Made by a program: the position numbers and the translations under genes. A model generated the notes under the pieces. It had not been told where the DNA came from, made no database searches, and saw only the letters and a program-made list of their open reading frames with translations. Source: Diphasiastrum complanatum (taxonomy: Eukaryota > Streptophyta > Lycopodiopsida > Lycopodiales > Lycopodiaceae). From it: a stretch of DNA of 64,000 bases. This document shows positions 52,627 through 64,000 of this stretch, in pieces. Location of the stretch: positions 63,455,240 through 63,519,239 of the forward strand of contig CM055096.1 in assembly GCA_029204225.1 (NCBI GenBank), in the 5' to 3' direction. Numbering within the stretch: the stretch's first letter is position 1; every line of letters starts with the position of its first letter.

Positions 52627-53104
52627 TCACTTCTCATGCATATAAATGACAGTATTCTTCTCAAGTTGCGCGGCATGTATGTCGAATAAAATTTTATGCA
52701 TTCTCTTTAACATCCATTGATCTGGTTGGGTTCTTTTTGCACTTGATAAGGTGAAGTTTAGACGTTGCCACTTCTTGAAAGCACAGCTGGTATCTATCTT
52801 GCTCAACTGAATAGAATTTTGGTTTGGCATTTGCAGCTCTTCGAATTGAGCCAGTATGTTGTGATCATGGCGCGGAGGACTTTCATGAGACGATGTGATA
52901 AGCCACTCGGCTACATCAACACAAATATCCGGATAAAGTGATCTAGATGCATCATCATCTAGATTTTCTATATCTATGATGGGATTTTCTAGAAAACTTC
53001 GCACATTTATAGGACCCGAGTCCAGAGACATATGATTCCTAAAATCACCAGCCTCCATATGGATCAGAGCATCAAGGAGAATGAGACCCATTGGACAAGC
53101 GAGC
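52627..53104 (-). CDS. Terminal exon of an unrecognised gene
   Basis: Minus-strand frame from an AG acceptor at 53105-53106 to a stop at 52627: LACPMGLILLDALIHMEAGD, ENPIIDIENLDDDASRSLYP, DVAEWLITSSHESPPRHDHN, FKKWQRLNFTLSSAKRTQPD and MLKRMHKILFDIHAAQLEKN. Composition is that of a real soluble protein, with no transposon motif and no stops over 159 codons. I do not recognise the family. Upstream at 53385 is an ATG and a CT/GA leader, so this could be a small gene or the remains of a larger one. Confidence 0.5.
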
Positions 53105-53201
53105 CTGTTATGAGAAGGGTGAGAACATACGACTATCCTGTACGATCCAACAACATTTTCAATTGTTGGTGTGCGATATCTGCAACTTTGATCCGTTGAT
53201 T

Positions 53202-53327
53202 CTGGCCTTCTAATTTAGAGAAGCTTTCTAAATTTGTTTCATCGATTGTCCTGAATCAGTGCTTCTGGCCTCCTAATTTAGAGAAGCTTTCTAAATTTGT
53301 TTCATCCATTGCCCTGAATCAGTGCTT
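53202..53327 (-). repeat. 63-bp tandem duplication inside putative exon
   Basis: Two copies (53202-53264, 53265-53327) of ctggcctyctaatttagaga.., differing at about four bases. 63 is 21 codons; one frame reads DETNLESFSKLEGQ twice. Confidence 0.85.
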
Positions 53328-53385
53328 CAAACAATCTAGATTGCTCCAGCGCAGGAATAACTGATTCATGAAGGTCTGCAGACAT
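53328..53385 (-). CDS. Possible first exon of the 52627-53104 gene
   Basis: ATG at 53385 gives MSADLHESVIPALEQSRLFE then ALIQ at the start of the 63-bp duplication. A GA microsatellite lies about 100 bp upstream, as in the hydrolase gene leader. No clear splice donor joins it to 53104, so the model is tentative. Confidence 0.3.
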
Positions 53386-53480
53386 TTGTTGTTGCTTGGA
53401 AGTAATTTAAACTTCACGAATGAGCTCAAGAAAGAGGTATGCGGGAAGACGTGTTGACAGATCGAGAGAGAGACAGACAC

Positions 53481-53482
<2 letters not shown>

Positions 53483-53528
<46 letters not shown>
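53483..53528. repeat. (GA)n microsatellite
   Basis: About 46 bp of near-perfect GA, upstream of the possible ATG at 53385. Confidence 0.95.
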
Positions 53529-53533
<5 letters not shown>

Positions 53534-54440
53534 CGCGAAGACTTGTAAAGACAGAGAGGGAAGTGGTGGTCGAGGATCCGGTGGCAAGAGAGCAAGAGTT
53601 TTGGTTTCGTTGGAACACTATCACCCACTCACACCCATCCATGTGTGGTCACACCCATTCATGTAATGTGGTCAGGGGTTTGATTTTGGGTGGTCAACCC
53701 TCACTCATACATACATATGGATACTCCTCCATATTTGAATCAACATCTTCTTCTTTGTTTGGTGTTTGGCTGTGCAAGGACTATCATGCAGCAGGTTGGT
53801 CAATGCACGAGTGGAGGGAATCGTGGATGAATAAGTAGCAAGGGACTAAAGTTTGAATGGAGTGGTTCAATGGAATTATGAATTGGACTAATTTTGGTAG
53901 TCATTGAGGACGTGATGTTTGGAAGTCATTGAGGACGTGATGTTTTTGGGGTCCACCAAGTAATATCATTTTTGTGTGCTATCCAAACATCCAAATCCTG
54001 TGTGTTGTAGCATACTTACAATGTTATCTACGTAATATTTTCTATTCTACTTATGGCTTTCTATCTTTCCCTTTACCTTGGATTTTAAGCTACACAACAA
54101 AGGTTATCTATCGTGATTGTCTGTTAAGAGATGAGATGTTATGTTAAGATTGTTTCTTAAGAGATCAGGTGTTGTTTTGATCTTGGTATGCTATTGAGAT
54201 GATTTCATACCTTTGTCCTATAGCATTAAGCTATTCATGTGACAATCTATGGAAATGTAAGGCGTCACTATCACATGCATTAAAATAAGTTTCTTCTTTA
54301 ACTTTATTCTTCTTAGATGCATACCACTTCATATGATATTTTGGTCACGTTGTTAGAAGATGCTCTCTTGCGCATGAAAATAAATCTGGTTTTTAATTTA
54401 AATCATTGTATATTGCAATATTTTTTTTTGCATATTTTAA
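53529..54440. other. Intergenic spacer
   Basis: No gene seen. Includes a two-copy 25-bp tandem duplication at 53900-53949 (gtcattgaggacgtgatgtt). Confidence 0.5.
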
Positions 54441-55686
54441 ATGTCTTCTTCGATAACTCCATTGAGATATGCTGTCTGTACATCCATTTGATGTATTTTC
54501 AAATCTGCTGCAGCAGCAAACGATAACATTAGTAGAATAGAAGAATGCTTGACTACTGGACTGAAGGTCTCAATGTAATCGACGTTGTATACCTGAGAAA
54601 ATCATCTGACGACAAGTTGGGCTTTTCTTCTGTCGATGCTTCCATCTGCTTTGTACTTGACTTTGAAAATCCATTTACAATTAACTACGTTTTTGCTAGC
54701 AGGAAATTCGACAATTGTCCATGTCTGGTTCTTGATATGAGATGAATACTCTTTATCCATAGCTTCTTTCCATAGATTAGATCGGGCTGACTGAGTGCCT
54801 CTTCGATAGTCGTCGGCTCCTGAACAAGATATGCTGCAGACTCGTCGATATACCTCATAGGTGGTCTGCTAGTCCTTGATGATCTTCTGAGAAATGGAGG
54901 AAGTTGATTATTTTCATCATACTATAGTTGTTGAACTGCGGCATCATCTTCTTCAAATTCGCCGTTAATATGTTATTCATCAGAAATAGATGATCTTGGA
55001 CCTTCAATGGAAATAGTCAACTGAGGAATCTCGAAGTTCAATATGTCGGACGAGTCAGACAAGTCGGTTAAATGGGTTTTGCCTTTTCCTTTGAGGTCCA
55101 TAAACTGATCTTCGATGAAGATGACATCCCAGAAAGTGAATATATTCGACTCGATGGGATCGAATAACTTGTAGGCTTGATCTGAAGTAGTGTAGCTGAT
55201 GAAAATACATATGATACTCTAGAAGTCGAGTTTCTTCCTGAGATCATGAGGAATCTACGCATAAGTAGCACATCCAAAAACTTTTAAATTCGATAAAGAA
55301 GGTTTGGTACCTGTCCAAACTTCAAATGGTGTTTTGTTTGAGAGACCTTTAGTAGGACATCTGTTCTGAATATAGGTTGCTGTTGAAACAGCTTTAGCCC
55401 AGAAGGACTTCGGAAGAATGTCCCAAACTTCTTTTGAAGTTTTGGCTTCAACCATGTGGCCAATTTGAGTATCTGATATATTGAGGATAATAAGTGCGAA
55501 AGCTTTACCATCCTTTGATTTTCATTTTGAGTCGATTGTGTCGTCTTTAGGCTTCACTTCGATACCTGTAACAACATCCCACAACTCGTTGGGGATTAGC
55601 AAGGTCTTCATCTTAAATTTCCATAAATGATAATTGGATCCATTCAGCTTGTCTGCAATAAGACCGGCTCTACTTTGAGAATCCAT
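54441..55686 (-). pseudogene. Copia gag-integrase-RT remnant with internal fusion (element G)
   Basis: ATG at 55686: MDSQSRAGLIADKLNGSNYH, LWKFKMKTLL, a TGA, then [16 protein letters not shown] of gag joins in frame to [20 protein letters not shown] and [20 protein letters not shown] of integrase; nucleocapsid, protease and integrase core are missing. Then MRYIDESAAYLVQEPTTIEE, WIFKVKYKADGS and IHQMDVQTAYLNGVIEEDI of RT, ending near 54441. Several stops and a frameshift near 54780. Primer site and LTR lie on its 5' side. Confidence 0.8.
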
Positions 55687-55861
55687 ATGGAATTTTAGAC
55701 TTCTCGATAATTTGATTGTCGTTAAGAGAAAGATACAATGCTGTGGAAATCCTGTGATACCGAAACAAATTGATTCGAACTGAAGAATAATTTGATATTG
55801 CGAAAGATATCAAGTATAAGAGTTTTTGCTCTGATATAGTACTAGGCCTTGAAGAATCAAT

Positions 55862-55873
55862 GCTCTGATACCA
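55862..55873 (-). other. Primer-binding site, element G
   Basis: TGGTATCAGAGC on the minus strand; a second degenerate copy (plus gctctgatatagtac) lies 30 bp further in, near 55830. Confidence 0.85.
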
Positions 55874-56914
55874 TGTTGGAAAGAGGTATGTGAAAGATAG
55901 GTCGAATAAGATTCAAAAAAAAAAAATTTGAACGACAAGAAAGAAAACTTATTGTGCGCAATGGAATAGACTATCTTCCTCTTTCTTCATGCATGACTAC
56001 GCCTATCAATCTCGAACAAAACAATAGTGATAGAAATTACGTTCGATCTTATAGTAACTAACTTTGAAATCATCAATACTATAGTGATTACGTAGCCAAA
56101 CAATAATGCATTGAATTATCAGTCAAATAATTAGTCGCGAAGAACTACAAAAATGCATACATTCTGAGAAGAACATGAATGCAATAAAAGATAGTATTGA
56201 TTCAGTATGAAAGCGAAACAGAAGTAAATGAGTACAATAAGTTGCGGATCGAAGCTGCGTACTCTAAGTTATCTCTGGACGGCTAAAAATGAAAGTTTGA
56301 ATTAAGCGCAATGCTGGTAAGCAGTAAGCACAATAGCAGTCTCTAAACAACTCTAAGAAGTGAGCTCAGGAGTGTTCAAGCTCGCAAGCTTGAGAGAAAG
56401 AGCTAACAATTCAATACTTGCTGATCTATTGATCAAAAACTTAAAACTGTAGGAATATGAACAACTATTTATACTAAGCAATTAGGTCATCAAAAGCGTC
56501 ATCCAGTTGGCTGTGATGTGTTGGCATCCATCCAGTTAGGACTTCTCAAAAATTACTTGCTGACGAATTAATGCAAGTCGGTGGCTTTGGTCGTAAACAG
56601 TTTGTCTGCAAATTTAAACGTAAACTGTAACTCTGTAGAAATGATCGTAAACTATCACAGGCAAAAAAATGCGAAAAATACGAAGGTCTTCGCCAAAGTC
56701 ATTTCCTTAACTTTTAAGGCATCTAGCATTTTGCGAAAAAGCCGAAGTGAGAGAAAAATCCCGAAAGACGACAATCCTGAAAATGTCGACACTGTAGTCA
56801 TTTTCGAGTAGTTATGCAGACTGTGTAAAAACACAAAGAAATTTGCAGGTCTGGATAAAAGTTGGATGAAGATTAAAATGTCAATTAGTCGATTAGTAGG
56901 AGAATAATCTAACA
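55874..56914 (-). mobile_element. 5' LTR of Copia element G
   Basis: 1041 bp, TGTTAGATTATTCTCC to CTTTCCAACA. Related to LTRs at 57419, 59449 and 61980 (gcatgactacgcctatc block). Confidence 0.75.
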
Positions 56915-57196
56915 ATTCTTTCATGATGAAGAGTGATTTTATGTAAATGACGTTCGCACTAAGCAAGGATGGATCCCTCTTATCTACATCGGACTCACAA
57001 ATCTGTGGACACACCTTCATCCAGTATTCCTGACCAGACATGATTGAATCATAGTAGTGATTGGAGACCGTGCACCTGTGACAACATCATACAACTCCTT
57101 AGACATTAGCACAATTTTCATCTTAAATTTTCACATATGGTAATTGCATCCATTAAGCTTGCCCACGATGGGACTGGCTTTCCCTTGGGAATCCAT
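56915..57196 (-). pseudogene. Copia gag N-terminus (element O)
   Basis: ATG at 57196: MDSQGKASPIVGKLNGCNYH, then KFKMKIVLMSKELYDVVTGA, parallel to the gag at 55686. After about 57060 the text no longer matches gag, and LTR G begins at 56914. Confidence 0.75.
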
Positions 57197-57406
57197 GTGG
57201 AAGTTAGTCTAAGCGATAGTAATTATTGTCAGTGACTTAAGAGTGAAAATCTAATGCAATTTACAGAACAATAAAATGATTATTCTATCGGATGATAGAA
57301 TCGGGTTTTGTGGGAAGCTTATCAAGCTATGAAAATAGCTCTGACATAAAACCGCTTCTGATACAATGTGATTATCAGATAAAAGAATCAGATAGCAGTA
57401 GTTACT

Positions 57407-57418
57407 GCTCTGATACCA
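57407..57418 (-). other. Primer-binding site, element O
   Basis: TGGTATCAGAGC on the minus strand; a further hairpin-like copy (ctgatacaatgtgattatcag region) lies at about 57357-57378. Confidence 0.85.
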
Positions 57419-58348
57419 TGTCGGGAGAAATCTGTGAAAATGGATGGATGGGTCGAACAATCAGATCCATATGATCTTACTACCGCACGAAAGTAGTCGT
57501 CGATTGAATCCCTCGGTGCGTGCACTACTACAATAGTAGGTGAACACAAAACATAGCTTAATTGCATCTATGTGGAAGTGAAAGAGCAAACAATCAGACG
57601 AAGCAGTAAGAGAGTTAGACAGAAAACGAAATAACAAAACATACAATTCTGACAAAGACTCTGAATGCAAAACCAATACAGTAATTGATTCAGGTTAATG
57701 TATAGAAATACAAGTCATATTGATGCTATGAGCACAAGACAATAATGGGCAAAATTGTATGCTCATGAAGCTAACTCCACTCTGTAAAAGCTATGAGCTT
57801 ATTACTGACAATCAATCTGGAAAAAAAAAATTGATGCGTGAAAACATCTAGTGTGTATGTCTCTGATGACATAATACATGGCATATTCATGGTATAATAT
57901 TGATTACAATTACTATCTCTATATAAAATTTACAGTTGTGCAGATGTATGTACAAGAAGGTGGTGTGGAGCCGTTGTGTCGTCTGGAGTAGATCGTGGTT
58001 GTTGTTGTCATTGCACAATACAAGAAGTGGGTGTGAGAAGGCTTTGACTATTCAGATTCGAGCGTGTCGCTGGCGATAGAGTCAATAAAGTCGACAGTCC
58101 TTGATGTTAGTCGATTGAGTCGATAAGTCGGATTCCCCCATAAGTCGGCCAAGTCGGGCTTCCCCGATAAGTCGGCCAACTCCGAAAAGTGGGGTAACTT
58201 TGCCAAGTCGGTCTGCCACTCTTTGGCCTTGTCTTCGATAATAGAGTATTTCTACAAACTGTCCCACAATGCGTGTAAAATTGCAGCAATACGAATGGAA
58301 CTAGATTAACATGGGATTTAGGAGAGTAGAGGACTAAATCCAATGACA
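57419..58348 (-). mobile_element. Copia LTR, element O
   Basis: 930 bp, TGTCATTGGATTTAGTCC to TTCTCCCGACA. Start resembles the F LTR (TGTTGGATTTATCTCC). A purine tract (aaccaagaagg) lies outside its start, as for a 3' LTR, while a primer site and gag follow its end, as for a 5' LTR. Confidence 0.75.
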
Positions 58349-58428
58349 CCTTCTTGGTTCAGTTGCCAAATTCGGGATTTTAGATACAAAATGACAATTT
58401 GTTGCCATAATCCATAAGAGCTATTTAG

Positions 58429-59148
58429 TGTGAAAATTTGGCAAAATCTAGCTTGATCATGTGAGAAATTGCCAAAAACTGGCAAATCTAGCTTGATCAA
58501 AACCATGTAAAATGTACATTAGTGGGTCCCACACGTGTGAAGCAATGGATCCACGTGAGAAACCTATCTTAGTGTAGGTTAGATCAAGTCTAAAAAGTGG
58601 GTCAAGTCAATTTGGTAGTGATTCCTACTTTATAGGATCTAAATCCTAGATTTAAGGAGGTAAATTGACCTACTAGCCACCTACTTTGCATGACTCTAAA
58701 AATGAGGCTAGAATGGAAAATTAGGGCAAGAAAGCCAAATCAACTTCCTTATTACATGTTGGAAATTCACCTAACTTAAGAGAGGAAGAGGCTTTTCTAT
58801 GTATCCAATCCTCCATAGTGAACACTTAAATTATTTTTGAGAGCTCATTGGCAAAACTCAAGTTTCTACTCTATGTACTTGATGTTTTTTGGATATAAGC
58901 AATATCAAAGTGAGTTACACTTTGTTTTCAGTCTACAGACCATACTATGTACTGTTCCACACGTGTGTTGGCTATACTTTGTGTTTGATTAATGATTAAA
59001 GGTTGCTCTTGATTGATTTATGCCAAATTGCCAATCTAGATCTCATTTTTGTGAGTCTAGTTTGCATTGTTTTTGTGATCAATCAATCAATCACTCTTGT
59101 GGGGCATTAAATGAACTCATTCAAGGTACAAAGTATTGTACTTTCACA
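58429..59148 (+). mobile_element. Copia 5' LTR, element E
   Basis: 720 bp ending tttcaca before a primer site. The first 31 bp (tgtgaaaatttggc...) are repeated in altered form from 58460 (tgtgagaaattgcc...), so the true start may be 58460. Contains CACACGTGTG twice. Confidence 0.75.
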
Positions 59149-59357
59149 TGGTATCAGAGCGAGGTACAATCATTAATCTTGTGTACAATCTCAAAATAAC
59201 AAGTTTTTCAAATCTAAAAAGCTAGTTTTGGAGGGCCAAGTAGAAATAGAATGATTGGATGGAAATTTGTGGATCAAATTGTTCCCATGGAAACATGTGT
59301 GGACATGTCTACACCCAAAAATAACTTCCATTTTTGATAAGATCCATAAAAATTCGT
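59149..59357 (+). other. Primer site and truncated leader of element E
   Basis: TGGTATCAGAGCG then leader matching 48449 onward up to ccataaaaattc near 59356, where a minus-strand RT fragment takes over. Confidence 0.75.
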
Positions 59358-59448
59358 CTGTCGAGTTTGGAATAAAACCATTCTCAATTAGAAATGCATT
59401 TATCTTCTGGAACCAGACTCCTGGTGACTGTTAGACCATACAGAGCCT
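59358..59448 (-). pseudogene. Copia RT fragment, downstream half
   Basis: Minus strand ALYGLT, one-base shift, then QSPGVWFQKINAFLIENGFI, the block after L-Y-G-L in Copia RT. It is the continuation of the 60561-61197 piece, split by a solo LTR. Confidence 0.7.
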
Positions 59449-60560
59449 TGTTTGGATTTATCTCCTTTACTCTCCTAAATCCTATTTTAATCTGTCTCCA
59501 TTCATGTTGCTGTATTTTACTTGTGTAATCGCACAGTCTGCATATTTACATGTAAAATAAGACAGGCGAATAAAACGCGACTATCTGCATAAATACAAGC
59601 AAAAAAAGATGACACTGTGTTTTTACACGTGATTTGTGACAGGCGAAAAAGGCAACACTGCCCTACAAATGCCAAAGGTGCCTTTATAGAAAAGCGAAGG
59701 TACTCTGTAAATCAATCTTTAAGGCATTTGTCAAAGTGTCACATTTTTCGCATTTTCATCAACGTTAATTTCAGCGAAGGCTGACGTCGCGGCCTTCTCA
59801 CGCTCATCCCATGCACTGTGCAATCAGATTTGACAATGACAGCAGCCACCCATGATCTCCCACAGACAGCACATCCACTTTTGTACGTCCTTCATCTGCA
59901 CACCTGTAAAATTATGTATATATATTGAATACCATTTGCGTATTCAGTATGCAAGGGTGAAGCATAACATCATCAGAACAAAACATCACTAATAATTAGA
60001 GACAGACATTGTAGATGCTTTCGTGTATCGATTCTTTTCTTCTAGATGTATTGTCAGTAATAGGTTCATCACCTTTACAGATTGTGTGGTTAGCTTTGTG
60101 AAGCACGTGGTTACGTCTGCTATTGTTTTGTGCTCACCTACATTATTGACCTGTATATTTTGTTATAATTAATCTGATTATAGCTCTGTTTGTTCTACAT
60201 TCATATTTGTGTCAATATTGCAATGCTTTTCTACATTCTGTCTGACTCTATTATTACTTAATCTAGTAGTCTGCTCTTCGCGAATTATTATTAGTCTAGC
60301 TGTCCGTGACTAATAATTTGTTTAGCTGTTCGCGATAAATTATCTTTCCGATGGTTTGATGCTTAATGTTTGACTATGTAATCAGATCAAACGTGATTTC
60401 TATCGCTAATGTTCTATTCGAGTCTGATAGGCGTAGTCATGCTTAAGAAAAGGGTGAGATAGCTTATTCCACTGCACATGAACATTTCCCATTCGAGTTC
60501 GCTTCTTTTCGAGTTCATTTCTTTACGAGCTAACTTTGCGTCACACCCCTCTTTCCAATA
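59449..60560 (+). mobile_element. Solo Copia LTR (F family) inserted in RT
   Basis: About 1112 bp, tgtttggatttatctcc to cctctttccaata, plus strand, inverted relative to the F LTR at 61980-63186. Both flanks are one minus-strand RT, with about ten codons missing between them and no clean 5-bp duplication. No primer site or polypurine tract adjoins. Confidence 0.75.
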
Positions 60561-61197
60561 CCTTACCCTTGAGCTCGTATCCCTCTGGTTGCGACATGTA
60601 GATCTCCTCTTCAATAGTCCTGTTCAGGAAGGCTGTTTGGACGTCCATTTGGTGGACTTCGAGATCGGCTGCAGCTGCATAGGAGAGTAATAATCGAATT
60701 GAAGTATGTTTAATAACATGGCTGAAAGTCTCTGAATAATCTAGATCTTGAATCTGTGAAAAATCTTTGGAAACCAATCTAGCCTTGTATCGATTTAGTT
60801 TTCTTTCAGTATCCTGCTTCACTTTGAATATCCATTTGTATGGAATCAGATTTCGATCCTTTGGCAGCTTTGTTACAGTCCATGTCTGATTCATAATTAG
60901 AAAATCAAATTCTGTGTCCATCGTAGCTTTCCATTGATCGACGTCTCGAGTTGACATTATCTCTGATATAGTGCATGGTTCTTGCACAAAATAGCAGGTT
61001 GGATCATCCATAAATTGGGATGGAGGCTGTCTGGATCAATTTGATCTTCTGGATTAAACTTCGATTTTCTGATGTGATTTGACTCATTGCGGATCTGACT
61101 CACTATCTGAGTCTGTATCGATTTCCTGATGTTCGATCCTGGAGCTGGTTTTGAATCTACGATCAAAATTTTCTGGAGCTTTCCTCTTTTTCCATTT
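60561..61197 (-). pseudogene. Copia RT fragment, upstream half
   Basis: Minus strand: linker (RIDPDSLHP-like, frameshifted), DDPTCYFVQEPCTISEIMST, WKATMDTEFDFLIMNQTWTV, YKWIFKVKQDTERKLNRYKA, LEVHQMDVQTAFLNRTIEEE and YMSQPEGYELKGK, the N-terminal half of RT including the first catalytic aspartate (QMDV). Interrupted at 60561 by the solo LTR. Confidence 0.85.
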
Positions 61198-61253
61198 TGA
61201 ATTTAATATAATAGATAAATAGATAATATCTGATAGTAATTGAATGTTAGATT

Positions 61254-61437
<184 letters not shown>

Positions 61438-61530
61438 GAATAAGAAGAAGAAGTGTGTGTATGTGCGTGTGTTTTGTATTTTGCATTGATTTAGAATTTA
61501 GGGTAATATATAAATAGATATTGTTAATAG

Positions 61531-61979
<449 letters not shown>

Positions 61980-63186
61980 TGTTGGAGAAAGAGGGTGTGT
62001 GAGTGTGAGAAACGAAAATAGCTTAAAAAAAAAACGAACACGAAGAGAAACGAACTCAAAACTCGAACTCGAAATGAACTCGAACAGAAAGTGTTCGTGC
62101 GCAGCAGAATGAGCTATATTACTCTTTCCGTAAGCATGACTACGCCTACCAGAAATGAACAGAACGTTAGTATTAGAAATCACGATCGATCTGATTACGT
62201 AGCCAAACATTAACAAAACATCAGAAGAATAATTTGTTACGGACAGCTAGAAAAATCATTTATCGTGAATGATTCGCAAAGAGCTAGACTGATAATCAGT
62301 CGCAAATGGCAAGACTAAATATTAGTCGTCAACAGCTAGACTAATAATAACTTGCTAAACAGATTACCAGATTGAGCAACAAGAGTGTCAGACAGAACAA
62401 AGAAAAGCATAGCAATATTGACACAAATCTGAACGCAGAACAATAGAGCTGTTATCAGATTAAGTATAGCAAAATATACACGTCAATAATGTTGTGGAGC
62501 ACAAGACAATAGTGGACGAAACCACGTGCTCTACAAAGCTAATTCAATCTGTAAAGGGAATGAACCTATTACTAACAATACAAAAGAATCAATGCGCAAG
62601 GCATCTACTTTGTCTATCTCTGATAAGCTTATGATGCTATTATTTTACAGACACGCTTGTTCATCATCACTGGATACACAAATGGTGTTCAATATATACA
62701 CAATTTACAAGTGTGCAGATGAAGAAAGTACAAAGTGGATGTGCTGTCTGTAGGAGATCATGGGTGGCTGCTGTTGTTGTCAAATCTGTTAGCGTGGTTG
62801 CATGGGATGAGTGTGAAAAGGTCGCGACATCAGCCTTTGCTGAAATGAACGTTGGTGAAGATGTGAAAAATGCGTCACTTTGACGAAATGCCTTAGGATT
62901 TGATTTACAGGGTGCCTTCGCTTTTCCTAGGGCACCTTTGACATTTTGTAAGGCGGTGTCGTCTTTTTTGCGTGTCACAAATCACGTGTAAAAACACATT
63001 GTCGCATTTTTCGTCTTTTTTTTGCCTGTGAGAATTTACTTGTATTTATGCAGACAATCGCGTTTTATTCGTCTGTCTTATTTTACATGTAAATATGCAA
63101 ACTGTGCGACAACATGAGTAAAAATGCAGCATGAATGGAGGCAGCTTAAAATGGAATTTAGGAGAGTAGAGGAGATAAATCCAACA
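61980..63186 (-). mobile_element. 3' LTR of Copia element F
   Basis: 1207 bp on the minus strand, TGTTGGATTTATCTCC at 63186 to CTTTCTCCAACA at 61980. TATA-like gtatatattga near 62700. Preceded by polypurine tract TTAGGGGGGA (63187-63196) and RNase H, so it is the 3' LTR. It pairs, in inverted orientation, with the solo LTR at 59449. Confidence 0.8.
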
Positions 63187-63196
63187 TCCCCCCTAA
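63187..63196 (-). other. Polypurine tract, element F
   Basis: TTAGGGGGGA, overlapping the TAG stop of the RNase H frame and touching the LTR. Confidence 0.65.
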
Positions 63197-64000
63197 TCTG
63201 GATCCGTGAATGCCTTGATCTTTAGACTAAGCAATGCACAAAATTTGTTGTGTGCATTAAGACTTAATGCTTTCATGAAAATATCTGCAACCATGTTCTC
63301 CGTTCTGCAGTACGTTAAGCTCACCTCGTTGTTGAGAACCTTGCCCCTAATGTAGTGATATCTGATTTCAATGTGCTTACTCCTAGAGTGAAATCTAGGG
63401 TTGGCCATAAGGCAATAGCACTCTGATTATCACAGAATAAAATTGTAGGGCTGTATTGATACAGATTAATGTTTGACAGTAAATTTCTCAACCAAAACGC
63501 TTCCTTGATAGATTGAGAAGCAGCAATGTATTCTGCTTCTATAGAAGAAAGTGTGATAGAAGTTTGCTTACGAATGTTCCATGAGATAGGACCGTCGTTG
63601 AAGAAGAATGTAAATCCAGATGTGGACTTACAATTGTCTACGTCTCCCCCAGCTTGGATCAGAATATCCACTGAAATGATGAAGATTGTCGTTGATGGCA
63701 TCTCCATAGCATATGTACTAGTCCATGGTAGCTCGAATATACCTCATGACTCTTATGAGAGGCTTCCAATGGGTAATGCCAAGATTAGCCATATATTGAC
63801 TGAGTGAGCTTACTACAAAAGAGATATCTGGTCTTGTACAGACCATTGCGTACATGAGAGATCCAAGTATCGATCGATAAGGATACTCTCTCATCTGCTC
63901 CTCTTCCTGCTTGTTCTAGGGACGTTGGTCCTTTGACAAATGCAGGCCTGGATCCATCGGTGAGTGAGCTAATTTACAATTCATTAGATTGTGCAGGTAT
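63193..64000 (-). pseudogene. Copia RT C-terminus and RNase H of element F (cut by window edge)
   Basis: From 64000 leftward: YRSILGSLMYAMVCTRPDIS, SSLSQYMANLGITHWKPLIR, then AGGDVDNCKSTSGFTFFFND, SIEAEYIAASQSIKEAFWLR and LFCDNQSAIAL. A one-base shift near 63408 moves to MANPRFHSRSKHIEIRYHYI and TENMVADIFMKAL, ending at TAG (63195-63193). The E and D of SIEAEY and CDNQSA are kept, but the first RNase H acidic block is degenerate and the frameshift splits the domain. The rest of the element lies right of the window. Confidence 0.85.

Overview
The window is nuclear DNA of a seed plant, probably a flowering plant; the species cannot be fixed from the sequence. Reasons: Ty1/copia and Ty3/gypsy LTR retrotransposons primed by initiator tRNA-Met (TGGTATCAGAGC) and tRNA-Asp (TGGCGCCGTTGCCGGGGA) type sites, an En/Spm (CACTA) relic, introns with plant-like GT/AG borders, AT-rich spacers and long GA/CT microsatellites. 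I see no rRNA or tRNA gene, no CRISPR array and nothing that looks organellar or bacterial.

Host genes are rare. The only convincing intact gene is a four-exon alpha/beta-hydrolase on the minus strand (20910-23218, 350 residues), with a GA-repeat 5' leader, a five-codon upstream ORF, a TATA tract and a G-box/ABRE-like element. A second, unrecognised minus-strand gene or gene fragment lies at 52627-53385. Everything else that codes is mobile-element derived or unidentified.

Layout: 1-1714 5' part of a minus-strand Copia element with an unusual array of primer-site hairpins; 2272-5434 decayed minus-strand gene resembling DUF7869 transposase-like proteins; 5671-6000 telomere-like heptamer repeats; 6045-10920 fragments of Copia and Gypsy elements; 11034-15712 a complete young Copia insertion (identical-length LTRs, TTGTG target duplication) that lacks gag and protease; 15833-17845 an LTR placed between a pol tail and a primer site; 17846-19605 CT repeat, integrase relic and LTR; 19606-24860 the hydrolase gene and flanks; 24865-29860 Gypsy RT relic, tandem repeats and a CACTA relic with palindromic subterminal repeats; 29864-38171 Gypsy-type gag/protease relics, a large minisatellite and a 2.7-kb imperfect inverted repeat; 38664-46708 Gypsy LTR, a Copia element with near-complete pol (39358-44442) and a Gypsy gag; 46709-52070 nested Copia pieces; 52490-54430 the small unknown gene; 54440-64000 several minus-strand Copia elements of one LTR family, a solo LTR in inverted orientation, and two very long GA arrays.

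The genes do not form a pathway. The region reads as a layered transposon graveyard. Nesting gives relative ages: the 11034-15712 Copia element split an older minus-strand Copia protease fragment, a solo LTR split a minus-strand Copia RT, and the LTR ending at 48262 cut an older plus-strand LTR. Some computed reading frames here open at TTG rather than ATG, so starts of transposon ORFs are given from real ATG codons where one exists.
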